Source of the DNA: Acidobacteriota bacterium
GTDB taxonomy: Bacteria > Acidobacteriota > Terriglobia > Terriglobales > SCQP01
Assembly (NCBI GenBank): GCA_021789895.1
Contig: JAJYIU010000008.1
Coordinates: forward strand, 62,001 to 126,000
Length of the DNA stretch: 64,000 nucleotides
Direction: 5' to 3'
A model generated the notes under the pieces. It saw only the letters and a program-made list of their open reading frames with translations. It did no database searches and had not been told where the DNA came from. A program made the position numbers and the translations under genes. Below, piece after piece: positions 7,102 to 15,372 of this stretch; position 1 is the first letter of the stretch, and the number at the start of each line of letters is the position of its first letter.

Positions 7102-9123
7102 TTAGCGCCCAAGGTGCTGCCTCACCCAACGGTTGATGGCGCGGTAGTACAGCTCCCGGTGCACCGGATCCTGCGGCGAATGGTGCGCCCCGGGAATGCC
7201 GATGAACTTCACCGGCACCCGCCGGCTGCTCAGGGCATGGTAAAGCGCAAATGATTCCGTGATCGGCACGGTGGTGTCCGCCGTGCCCGAAAGAATCAGC
7301 GTCGGCGTCGTGATCCGGCCGGCATAGGTAATCGGCGAACCGCTGCGATAGAGCGCGGCGCTCTGCGGATCCCAGGGACTGCCGCCCAGCGAATCGCGCG
7401 TCCAGGCCAGGTTGCCCGCGGCCGAAAGCTCGTATTCCTCCGTCCAGTCCACCGCGCCGTCCGCCACCACCGCGCAGCGCCAGAAGCGATGGTGCGAAAT
7501 CAGCCAGGCGGTCATATAGCCGCCGTAGGAATGCCCGACCGCGGCAATGCGCGTCTCATCCACGATCCCCTGCCGCTCCAGCTTTTGTATGCCGGAGATC
7601 ACGTCCTGGTCGGGGCCTTGCCCGGGGTCGCGGAAAATCGCGTGTTCGTGCGCGTTGCCCAGGTTGTCGCTGCCGCGGTAGTTCGGCTCGAAAACCAGAT
7701 ATCCATCCGCCGCGAAGAGGTCGCGCAGCGGACCGATTTCGCCGGTGTCGAAACCCTCGATCGAAGCCGCATCCGGCCCGCCATGGCTGTACACCACCAG
7801 CGGGTAGCGCCGGCCGGACTGGTAGCCGTTGGGGTAAGTCAGGATGCCGTCGTTCTCCTGCCCGTCGGGCGCCTGCCAGCGCACCTCGATGCTGCGCGGA
7901 AAGGCGTAGGCGTCGAAGCTGCGGTTGAAATCGCTCACTCGCATCGGATGGCTGTGCAGCGAAGGCAGCAGATAAAGCTCCGGCGCCCGGGCGGCGCCGT
8001 CGGCGACCAGCGCCAGCATGCCGCCGGAAGAAACCGCCAGGTGCAGTGCATTCAGGCCGCCCAGATCGAGCGCATATCCGGGAGCGTTGAGCGGTTGTAC
8101 ATATAGCTTGCCGCCGATCTGATCGTTCGCCATCGCCACGAGTCCCTGGCCCCGGGGCAGCCAGGCGAATTCCGCCGACAGATCGCGGTTCAGTCCGGCG
8201 CTGCAGTCGCGCGCCGCGCCGCCGCCGGCGGTGGCCAGCATCAGATCCATGTCGCTGACCGGTCCCGGCCCGTGCGGGTACAGGTAGGCCACCGCCTCGC
8301 CCAGCGGCGCAAAGCGGGGAGTGTATTCATAGCTGCGCTGGCGAGTGATCAAATGCACGGCGCCCGTGGCCACTTCAACCGCCGCGATCGTGGTCCGGTC
8401 CGAATCGCTGTCGTGGGCATTCGCTTGCTGCGTATAGGCGATCCAACGGCCATCGGCCGACCAGGAAGGCGCCGAAACCCCGCCGCCGAACGGCGGCGCC
8501 GCCTCCAGCACGCTCGCCGGGCCCCGCGTGAGCTGCCGCGCCCGGCCGGTTTTAAGCGAGAGCAGCCAGATGTGCGAAGGCACGGGCGGCTGGTGAATCA
8601 TGTAATCGTCATCGTGGATGGTGAATAGGTCGTGATGGGTGCGCCGGGCTTTCGCGCTCAGCGGGGAATGGTCCGGGGTGACATACGCGAGTTCCGCCTT
8701 GGGTCCCCAGGCGAACTGCTGCACGCCCTGGGGCGCGTCGGTGAGCTCTGCCGGCGTGCCGCCCGCAGCCGGCACGCGATAAACCTGCGGCTTTTGCCCG
8801 CCGACGCGCGCGAGAAAGGCCAGCGTCCGCCCATCCGGCGACCAGCGCGGCATGCTCAACCCGCGCAGCCCGCGCGCCAGCACTCGTGATTTTCCGCTGG
8901 CGATATCCAGCACACGCAAGGTCGCCGCATAGCGGTCGTGCACGAAATCCGGGCGCACCGTCAGAAAGGCGAGCTGCCGCCCATCCGGAGAGAACCGCAG
9001 CGACTGAATCCGAACCAGCGCCCGAAAATCTTTTAAATGAATCGGCGCGGGCGCGGCAGCGGCGCGCAGCTGCGGCAGCGCCAACCCCATCGCGAAGAAG
9101 CAAGCCAACTTGAGAGGGCGCAT
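7102..9123 (-). CDS. secreted S9 family (prolyl oligopeptidase-like) peptidase
   Basis: A 673-residue exported serine peptidase. An N-terminal signal peptide (MRPLKLACFFAMGLALPQLRA) is followed by a TolB/PD40-like beta-propeller (FSPDGRQLAFL, WSPDGRTLAFL and similar), then an alpha/beta-hydrolase domain. The catalytic triad can be read: Ser532 in GHSYGGYM, Asp in LSGTADTTVP and His in GAHHSPQ. This is the acylaminoacyl-peptidase/DPP-like architecture, probably cleaving peptides in the periplasm or outside. The start at 9123 is chosen for the strong AGGAGGAGA site just upstream; an earlier in-frame start at 9168 would add a non-signal basic extension. Substrate not predictable. Confidence 0.9.
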   Translation of the reverse strand: MRPLKLACFFAMGLALPQLRAAAAPAPIHLKDFRALVRIQSLRFSPDGRQLAFLTVRPDFVHDRYAATLRVLDIASGKSRVLARGLRGLSMPRWSPDGRTLAFLARVGGQKPQVYRVPAAGGTPAELTDAPQGVQQFAWGPKAELAYVTPDHSPLSAKARRTHHDLFTIHDDDYMIHQPPVPSHIWLLSLKTGRARQLTRGPASVLEAAPPFGGGVSAPSWSADGRWIAYTQQANAHDSDSDRTTIAAVEVATGAVHLITRQRSYEYTPRFAPLGEAVAYLYPHGPGPVSDMDLMLATAGGGAARDCSAGLNRDLSAEFAWLPRGQGLVAMANDQIGGKLYVQPLNAPGYALDLGGLNALHLAVSSGGMLALVADGAARAPELYLLPSLHSHPMRVSDFNRSFDAYAFPRSIEVRWQAPDGQENDGILTYPNGYQSGRRYPLVVYSHGGPDAASIEGFDTGEIGPLRDLFAADGYLVFEPNYRGSDNLGNAHEHAIFRDPGQGPDQDVISGIQKLERQGIVDETRIAAVGHSYGGYMTAWLISHHRFWRCAVVADGAVDWTEEYELSAAGNLAWTRDSLGGSPWDPQSAALYRSGSPITYAGRITTPTLILSGTADTTVPITESFALYHALSSRRVPVKFIGIPGAHHSPQDPVHRELYYRAINRWVRQHLGR

Positions 9124-9198
9124 CGGTCTCCTCCTGCGGAAATTAGGAATGGATAGCCGGGAAAACACCTTTATAGCGCACTCGCGCCCAAAGCCGCA

Positions 9199-10083
9199 TC
9201 ATCCGCGGCGCGCCAGCCAGCGGCGCACTGCGGCAGCGACCTGCGCTTCCTTTCCCTTCAATCCATGCCGCGCCCCGAAAACGATTTCAATATCAAACCG
9301 CCGGGAGCGAAGATGGCCTTGGAACCAGGCGGCGAGGGAGGCAGCCGGCCGGTCAGCGTATTCATCCCGGCCGGCGAGCACCACCAGCAGCGGCAGCTTT
9401 ACCTTTTGCAGCGTGCGCGGCGTCTTGCCCGGCTGGGCGTAGGTGAAGATTTCCTCCGGGCTCGCGGGCGTGTACAGGCTCAAAAACCGCTGCGCGTCGA
9501 GCGGCTGCGGCCAGACGCGGGCGGGCAGCAGCTCGAAGCGCTTGCGCCGGCGGAGCAGCGCGCGCGCGGCCGCTTCGGCGCGCCGGCGCCGGGTTTCATC
9601 CTGATGCCGGGCGCCGGCATAGTCGCTGATCGGACAGATCAGCACGGCGGAATGTATCCGCCGCGGCTTCCCCGCGCGGCTCAGATAATAAATGATCTTC
9701 TGGCATCCGCTGGAATGCCCGATCAACACGATCTCTCTTGCGCCCTGGCGAAGGCAAAAATTGACCGCTCCCTGAAGATCATCCACGCACTCGGTAAAGA
9801 CCTCATGCGCGACGCCGGCGGTTTTATAGGCATAGCCCTTGCGCCAGCCCGGGCGCAATTGCTTCACTCCGGCGACGGTATCGTGTCCGCGGTTGCTGAA
9901 AAACAGCACCGCGGTTTTCCGCCCGGCGACAGAGACCAGGTAGTCATGATGCGAAAACGCGGAGCCGCCCAGTCCGTGGACGAAGATGAGGACGCGCCGG
10001 GGGCGTCCGGCGCCGTACCAGAGCCCATCGAGCATGCAGCGGCCTGGGGTGATGATGCGTGCATATCGGCAGGATTTCAGCAT
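9199..10083 (-). CDS. alpha/beta hydrolase
   Basis: A 294-residue alpha/beta-hydrolase fold protein. It has the oxyanion-hole HGLGGS early (VLIFVHGLGGS), the nucleophile elbow GHSSGCQ, Asp in VLAGRDEYAD and a C-terminal His in GARHGLKG. No signal peptide, so probably cytosolic. The specificity (esterase, lipase-like or acyl hydrolase) cannot be told from sequence. The ATG at 10083 lacks a Shine-Dalgarno (the preceding bases are CTTCTATAT); a downstream ATG at 10035 is an alternative start. Divergent from the ten-gene cluster that begins at 10320. Confidence 0.8.
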   Translation of the reverse strand: MLKSCRYARIITPGRCMLDGLWYGAGRPRRVLIFVHGLGGSAFSHHDYLVSVAGRKTAVLFFSNRGHDTVAGVKQLRPGWRKGYAYKTAGVAHEVFTECVDDLQGAVNFCLRQGAREIVLIGHSSGCQKIIYYLSRAGKPRRIHSAVLICPISDYAGARHQDETRRRRAEAAARALLRRRKRFELLPARVWPQPLDAQRFLSLYTPASPEEIFTYAQPGKTPRTLQKVKLPLLVVLAGRDEYADRPAASLAAWFQGHLRSRRFDIEIVFGARHGLKGKEAQVAAAVRRWLARRG

Positions 10084-10252
10084 ATATAGAAGCTACCAGC
10101 CACCGGCCCCGGCCTCCAGCCGGCAGGGTAAAAATATGCATGCCGCCGGCGGTTGAAAGCTGCGACTGGCGTTAATTGAAACCGATTAGCCCACCCTAGT
10201 AAAACGATTGTATTCACAGGCCTTCAATCATGCTATCGAATGCTGGTTCCCA

Positions 10253-10280
10253 TTGACTGGCGCCGCGGCGCGTTTATTAA
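10253..10280 (+). promoter_or_regulatory. candidate promoter of the redox gene cluster, with palindrome in the spacer
   Basis: TTGACT (10253-10258) and TATTAA (10275-10280) are separated by 16 bases and sit ~40 bases before the first gene of the plus-strand cluster. The spacer contains a perfect 12-base palindrome GCGCCGCGGCGC at 10260-10271, positioned where a repressor or a MerR-like regulator could bind. Chance self-complementary GC runs are common in this genome, so the operator idea is tentative. Confidence 0.35.
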
Positions 10281-10319
10281 ATCGTCATGGGTAGTTTTGC
10301 AGTGTCAGGTGTGTGACGT

Positions 10320-11753
10320 TTGACGTTTCGTTTTCAGGCAGCAGCCTTAATCGCCGGTGTCGGTCTGATTGCTTCCGGATTCCGTAATGGATCCGCGCCG
10401 CAACCGCCCAGCTTTGTTTTTATTGCAGCCCCGAGTTACGCCCCGCGAAATTTCACCCGCCGTTTCCCCGGCGGCAGCCGGCTCGAGCGATGGCAGCCGG
10501 GCAGATCGGAGCCGGTGGATCTGACGCCGGAATTCTACGCTGCCGCCGATCCCCAGGTATCGCCCAGCGGCAAGGAATTGCTTTTCGCCGCGATGCGGCG
10601 GCGCCGGGGGCATTGGCAGATCTGGCGCATGGCGGCGGCGGGGGGCGCGGCGCGGCAATTGACCCGCTGCGCCGCGGATTGCCAGCGCGCGGCCTGGCTG
10701 CCCGACGGACACATCGTGTACACCCTCAGCGGCGGGCGGGCAGCGCGGCTGGGCTCGCAGCTCTACCGAGCCCGCGCCGACGGCGCGCACCCCCATCCCA
10801 TCACCTTCGGTCCCGGCAATTTCCGCCTGGAAGCGGTGCTGCGCAGCGGGCGCCTGTTGGTCTCGGCCGCGGCGCCGCTCGACCGCCGCGCGGCGGCGGC
10901 ACCCACGCGCGCGCTCTATACGCTGCGTCCGGATGGTTCCACCTTGCGGCTGTTCCGCTGGCAATATCCGGCTCATGCGGCGCCCACCAGCGCGCGTGAG
11001 CTGCCGGATGGCACGGTGATTTTCGTCGCCCAGCCCTCCCGCCCCGCAGCCGGGCCGGCAGCCAAGATGGGCAAGCTGGCCTGGTTCCCGCCGCAGGCGG
11101 CGAGGGCGGCGCTGTTACCGGGAGCGAAGCCGGGCCTGGATTCGGTGCGGCTGCTCGATGGCCGCCGCTGGCTGCTGAGCGGCAGCGCGGCGACGTCCGG
11201 CTGCGCCATCTACATCTATGATTCGGCTGCGAAGGCGCTGGTGACGCGGGTTTATCAAGCGCCGCGCATGGCCTGCGCCCAGGCGACGCCGCTGGAGGCG
11301 CAGCCGGCGCCGTGGATTTATCACAGCATTCTGCATTTGCAAATGGCCAGCGGGCGGGTGGTCTGCCTCAACGCTTATCGTTCGACTTTAGCCCCCGGGG
11401 GAAGCTGGCGGCGCGGCCGGCTGGCGCAGGTGCGGGTGCTGGCGCTGCGCGGCGGCCGGAGGGTGACGCTGGGCGCGGCACCGGTCCAGCCGGATGGTTC
11501 CTTCTATCTCCGCCTGCCGGCGGATCTGCCGCTGAGCTTCGAGTTGCTCGACGCCCGCGGCGCGCTGGTGCAGGCGCAACGGAGTTGGTTCTGGCTGCGC
11601 CCGGGCGAAGACGCCGGCTGCCAGGGCTGCCATGAAAATCCGGCGCTGGCGCCGGTGAACCGCTGGCCGCTGGCGCTGAAGCGCCAGGCCGGCGCAATTG
11701 CACTCGGGCTGGGCCGTACCGCCTCCAACCGCGCCCCCATGAGGCCCCGATGA
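10320..11753 (+). CDS. exported PD40/TolB-type beta-propeller protein with one C-terminal CxxCH haem motif
   Basis: A 477-residue protein with an N-terminal hydrophobic export segment (AAALIAGVGLIAS). It has WD40-like PD40 repeats (VSPSGKELLFAAMRRRRGHWQIWRM and later copies), a beta-sandwich-like stretch, and a single c-type haem motif CQGCH at residues 434-438 followed by ENPALAP. Propeller plus a late CxxCH resembles proteins related to hydrazine synthase alpha-subunit domains, which occur outside anammox bacteria with unknown roles; that likeness is from memory. Start TTG 10320 follows an in-frame stop and has AGGTG eight bases upstream. Its stop overlaps the next start (ATGA, 11750-11753). 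Probably a periplasmic haem protein; function unknown. Confidence 0.75.
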   Translation: MTFRFQAAALIAGVGLIASGFRNGSAPQPPSFVFIAAPSYAPRNFTRRFPGGSRLERWQPGRSEPVDLTPEFYAAADPQVSPSGKELLFAAMRRRRGHWQIWRMAAAGGAARQLTRCAADCQRAAWLPDGHIVYTLSGGRAARLGSQLYRARADGAHPHPITFGPGNFRLEAVLRSGRLLVSAAAPLDRRAAAAPTRALYTLRPDGSTLRLFRWQYPAHAAPTSARELPDGTVIFVAQPSRPAAGPAAKMGKLAWFPPQAARAALLPGAKPGLDSVRLLDGRRWLLSGSAATSGCAIYIYDSAAKALVTRVYQAPRMACAQATPLEAQPAPWIYHSILHLQMASGRVVCLNAYRSTLAPGGSWRRGRLAQVRVLALRGGRRVTLGAAPVQPDGSFYLRLPADLPLSFELLDARGALVQAQRSWFWLRPGEDAGCQGCHENPALAPVNRWPLALKRQAGAIALGLGRTASNRAPMRPR

Positions 11754-13441
11754 AACTTTCACGACGGCAACTGCTGGCCGGCGCCGCCGCCGGCGCCCCC
11801 TGGCTGGCGCTGCGCCGGCTGCCCCGGGCGCGCCCGCCCGCCGCGGCGACGCCGCAGTTTCTCGATGTCACCGCCCGCTCCGGTATACGCTTCCGCCATT
11901 CGTTCGGGGAAAAACAGCTCAATTCGATCCTGGAAGGCACCGGCTCGGGCTGCGCCTGGCTGGATTACAACAACGACGGCCTGCTCGATCTCTACGTCGT
12001 CAACGGACGCTATCTCGAGGGCGTCACCAATCATTCCGCGCCCGACGGCCGCGAGGCCACCAACCACCTCTACCGCAACAACGGCGACGGCACCTTCACC
12101 GACGTCACCCGCGAAGCCGGCGTGGGCGGCCGAGGCTTCGGCATCGGCGTGACCGTGGGCGACTTCGACAATGACGGCCGGCCCGATATTTTCGTCACCG
12201 GCTATCTGCAATCCGTCCTTTACCACAACAACGGCGACGGCACCTTCACCGACGTCACCCGCGAGGCGGGCGTGGAAAACCCGTTCTATGCCACCGGCGC
12301 GGCGTTTCTCGACTACAACCGCGACGGGCGGCTCGATCTCTTCATCGGCAATTATCTGCGCTTCGTGCCGAGCTACCGCAACTACTACCCCGGCGACAAC
12401 TATCCCGGCCCGCTCGACTACGAACCGGAATTCAACCGCCTGCTGCACAACAACGGCAATGGCACCTTCACCGACGTCTCGCGCGATTCCGGCATCGCGC
12501 GCGCGCCGGGGCGGGCGATGGGCGTCACCGCCGGCGATTACGACAACGATGGCTGGCCTGACATCTTCGTCGCCAACGACACCATGCCGAGCTTCCTCTA
12601 CCACAACAACCACGACGGCACCTTCACCAACGTGGCGATGGAGCAGAACGTCGCCTACGGGCAGAACGGCGAAGCGACCACGGCGATGGGGCCGGTGTTC
12701 GCCGATTTCTACAACGACGGCTGGCTCGATCTGTTTGTCTCCGACGCCAGCTTTCACCGCTTTTACCAGAATCAGCGCAGCCGCCGGCGCAGCTATTTCC
12801 TCGACCGCACCAACGAGTCGGGCATCGGGAAAGTTTGCGGCCAATATGTCGCCTGGGGCGACGGAGTATTCGATTTCGACAACGACGGCTGGAAAGACAT
12901 CTTCATCGGCGACGGCGGACTGGCCTGGGAAATCCCGATGAAGAGCATCCTGCTGCGCAACCGCGGCGGCGGCGAGTTTGAGCTGGCGCCGGCGGCGGCG
13001 GACAGCTTTTTCGCCCGGCGCGAGGTTTGCCGCGGCGCCTGCTTTGGCGATTTCAACAACGACGGCTACGTGGACGCGTTTCTGACCACGCTCGGCGGTC
13101 CTGGCATCCTGCTGCAAAACACCCCGCCGCCAGGTGCGCGGCGGCACTGGCTGATGGTCAAGCTGGAAGGCACGCGCAGCAACCGCGACGGCTATGGCAC
13201 GCGGCTGGAGGCGGTGGCGGGCGGGCGGAAGCAGACGGTGGAGGTGGTCTCGGCCTCCGGCTATCTGTCGCAATCCGATCCCCGGCCGCACTTCGGGCTG
13301 GGCGAACGCACGCAGGTGGACCAGTTGACGCTGCGCTGGCCGAGCGGCGCGGTGCAGGTGCTGAAGAATATCCCCGCCGACCAGATCCTGCACGTCAAAG
13401 AACCCGGCGCGGCCGCTCCGGCGCGGAAGGAGACGCGATGA
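11750..13441 (+). CDS. CRTAC1-type protein: FG-GAP/VCBS repeats with C-terminal ASPIC/UnbV domain
   Basis: A 563-residue exported protein. The N-terminus MKLSRRQLLAGAAAG is a twin-arginine signal. The body consists of FG-GAP repeats of the form DYNNDGLLDLYV / DFDNDGRPDIFV / DYDNDGWPDIFV, whose Asp-rich loops typically bind calcium, alternating with NNGDGTFTDV strands. The last ~90 residues (GTRSNRDGYGTRLEAVAGG, SASGYLSQSDPRPHFGLG, LRWPSGAVQ) match the ASPIC/UnbV module. Such proteins form beta-propellers and are abundant in Acidobacteriota, but their biochemical role is mostly unknown. The start overlaps the previous stop, and its own stop overlaps the next start at 13438. Confidence 0.88.
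   Translation: MKLSRRQLLAGAAAGAPWLALRRLPRARPPAAATPQFLDVTARSGIRFRHSFGEKQLNSILEGTGSGCAWLDYNNDGLLDLYVVNGRYLEGVTNHSAPDGREATNHLYRNNGDGTFTDVTREAGVGGRGFGIGVTVGDFDNDGRPDIFVTGYLQSVLYHNNGDGTFTDVTREAGVENPFYATGAAFLDYNRDGRLDLFIGNYLRFVPSYRNYYPGDNYPGPLDYEPEFNRLLHNNGNGTFTDVSRDSGIARAPGRAMGVTAGDYDNDGWPDIFVANDTMPSFLYHNNHDGTFTNVAMEQNVAYGQNGEATTAMGPVFADFYNDGWLDLFVSDASFHRFYQNQRSRRRSYFLDRTNESGIGKVCGQYVAWGDGVFDFDNDGWKDIFIGDGGLAWEIPMKSILLRNRGGGEFELAPAAADSFFARREVCRGACFGDFNNDGYVDAFLTTLGGPGILLQNTPPPGARRHWLMVKLEGTRSNRDGYGTRLEAVAGGRKQTVEVVSASGYLSQSDPRPHFGLGERTQVDQLTLRWPSGAVQVLKNIPADQILHVKEPGAAAPARKETR
12076..12264 (+). repeat. two identical 39-bp copies inside the FG-GAP repeats
   Basis: Bases 12076-12114 and 12226-12264 are identical over 39 bp and lie 150 bp apart in the same reading frame. 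Each encodes NNGDGTFTDVTR. A third, diverged copy starts near 12447. They are the DNA trace of FG-GAP repeat duplication and could support in-frame repeat gain or loss. Confidence 0.8.
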
Positions 13442-15372
13442 CGCCTCGGCTCCAGCGCGAAGGCGGCAAGAAAGCCGCACTGCGGCGCGCGCTCTGGGTC
13501 GCCCTGGCCATTGCCGCGGTCGCAGCCACCCTGGCGATGCGCGGCCCGCGGCATGAGGCCCGCGATTGGGCTGCGGTTTATTCCCGCCGGCGCTATTACG
13601 ATCCGGTGGATTTGAAGCTGTCGCCGCATGGCCGTCGCCTTTACGTTGCCTGCGAAGGCCGCAATGAGGTGCTCGCCATCAACACCGCCAGCCGCCGCGT
13701 GATTGCCGCGATTCCGGTCGGACGTCGGCCCAAGGCGCTGGCGCTTTCGCCCGGCGGACGGCGCCTGTTTGTGGCCAATGCCTGGTCCGGCGCCATCAGC
13801 CAGATTGACACGCGCGCGCTGCAGGTGACGCGCACGCTGCCCGCCGGCTGGGGCGTAGAAGGGATGGCGGCCGACCGCACCGGCCATTACCTCTACGCCG
13901 CCAACCCGCTCGGCAACGATATCTCGGTCATAGACCTGGCGAGCGGCCGGGAAACCACCCGCCTGGCCGCCGGCCATTTCCCCGAATTTGCGGCCCGCCT
14001 GCGCGGCAGCTGGATCGGCATCTCCAACCTGCTGGCGCAGCCGGCGCCGCCCGACACGCCGCCGTCGAGCCAGTTGACCCTGATCAACGCCGCGACCCGG
14101 CAGGTGCGCTGGCAAGTGGCGATTCCCGGCGCCGTGCAGATGCGCCATATCGCCCAGACCCCACCCCGTTTCGGCGGCTACCTGCTGATCCCCTTCCTGC
14201 AGCCGCACAACCTCATCCCGCTGATCGAATTGCGCCGGGATTGGTATGCCTCCAACGGGCTGGCTATCGTCCAGTTACGCGGCCGGCGGGCGCCGCGGGT
14301 GCGGGAAGTGCTGCTGGACGAACTCGACCGCGCCTTTGCCAACGGTTACGGCGCGGCCGTGGCGCCGCACACGCCCTGGGCGCTGATCACCGCCTCCGGC
14401 GCCAACCAGGTTGCGATCTTGAACCTCGAGCGGCTGCATCGCCTGCTGCAGTCGCCGGATGCAGATGAGCTGGCGCGGCGGCTGGATGCGGCGCCGCAGT
14501 TCGTGGCGCGGCGGCTGCCCACCGGCCGCGACCCTACCGCGGTGGCGGCTTCGCCCAACGGCCATTTCGCCTATGTCGCCAACCGCGCCGACGACACCAT
14601 CAGTGTGATTGACCTCGCGGGGCTGCGCAACGCCGGCCTCATCCGGCTGGGAGCGCAGCGCCCCCTCACCGCCCGGCGCCGCGGCCAGCAGCTCTTTTTC
14701 AGCGCCCTGCATTCGCAGGATCACGAGATTGCCTGCGCCAGTTGCCATCCCTACGAAGGCTTCGAAGACGGGTTGGTGTGGAGTTTCGAGACCCCGCGGC
14801 TGGGGCGCGACGTCGTCGAAAACAAAACCTTGTTGGCGATTCGCGGCACCTCGCCGTTCAAATGGAACGGGCTGAATCCGAACCTGGCGACGCAAGACGG
14901 GCCGCGCACCGCGATGTATATCTTCCGCTCCCAGGGTTTCAGCCCCGTCCAGGTCAGAGACCTGGTGGCGTTTATCAACGCCCGCCCGCTGCCGCCCAAC
15001 CCCCATCTCGCCCCCGGCGGGCTGAACCCGGAGCAGGCGCGCGGGCGCGCGCTGTTTTTCCGTACCCGCACCAACACGGGCCAGATCATTCCGCTGCACG
15101 ACCGCTGCTACTACTGCCACGCGCCGCTCACCCATTTCACCTCGCGGGTGCTGATGAACGTCGGCACCGCCACCCGGTTCGACGATACTGGAGCGTTCAA
15201 GGTGCCCTCGCTGGAAGGCATCTACATGCGCCCGCCCTACCTCCATAACGGCGAGGCGCAGACACTCGAGGAAATCTGGACCCGCTTCAATCCCCGCGAT
15301 CGGCACGGCATTACCTCCGACATGAACAAGGTGCAGTTGAACGAGCTGATCGCGTACCTGGACACGTTATGA
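13438..15372 (+). CDS. YVTN beta-propeller fused to di-haem MauG/cytochrome c peroxidase-like domain
   Basis: A 644-residue exported protein. One N-terminal membrane/signal segment (residues ~15-36) is followed by a YVTN propeller (DLKLSPHGRRLYVACEGRNEVLAI, LALSPGGRRLFVANAW, ASPNGHFAYVANRADDTISVIDL). The C-terminal ~230 residues carry two c-type haem motifs, CASCH at 433-437 and CYYCH at 557-561, plus the family-typical VPSLEGIYMRPPYLHNG and LEEIW. This domain occurs in bacterial di-haem peroxidases and in MauG/MbnH enzymes, which oxidise protein side chains. Whether this one reduces peroxide or modifies a partner cannot be decided. ATG 13438 overlaps the upstream stop (ATGA), and the next gene starts inside its stop (15369). 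Confidence 0.88.
   Translation: MTPRLQREGGKKAALRRALWVALAIAAVAATLAMRGPRHEARDWAAVYSRRRYYDPVDLKLSPHGRRLYVACEGRNEVLAINTASRRVIAAIPVGRRPKALALSPGGRRLFVANAWSGAISQIDTRALQVTRTLPAGWGVEGMAADRTGHYLYAANPLGNDISVIDLASGRETTRLAAGHFPEFAARLRGSWIGISNLLAQPAPPDTPPSSQLTLINAATRQVRWQVAIPGAVQMRHIAQTPPRFGGYLLIPFLQPHNLIPLIELRRDWYASNGLAIVQLRGRRAPRVREVLLDELDRAFANGYGAAVAPHTPWALITASGANQVAILNLERLHRLLQSPDADELARRLDAAPQFVARRLPTGRDPTAVAASPNGHFAYVANRADDTISVIDLAGLRNAGLIRLGAQRPLTARRRGQQLFFSALHSQDHEIACASCHPYEGFEDGLVWSFETPRLGRDVVENKTLLAIRGTSPFKWNGLNPNLATQDGPRTAMYIFRSQGFSPVQVRDLVAFINARPLPPNPHLAPGGLNPEQARGRALFFRTRTNTGQIIPLHDRCYYCHAPLTHFTSRVLMNVGTATRFDDTGAFKVPSLEGIYMRPPYLHNGEAQTLEEIWTRFNPRDRHGITSDMNKVQLNELIAYLDTL

Noticed and set aside
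11759-13480. 573-codon antisense frame over the CRTAC1 gene
   Set aside because: Mirror of the FG-GAP repeats (VVVEI-like runs); no start signal, no family motifs.
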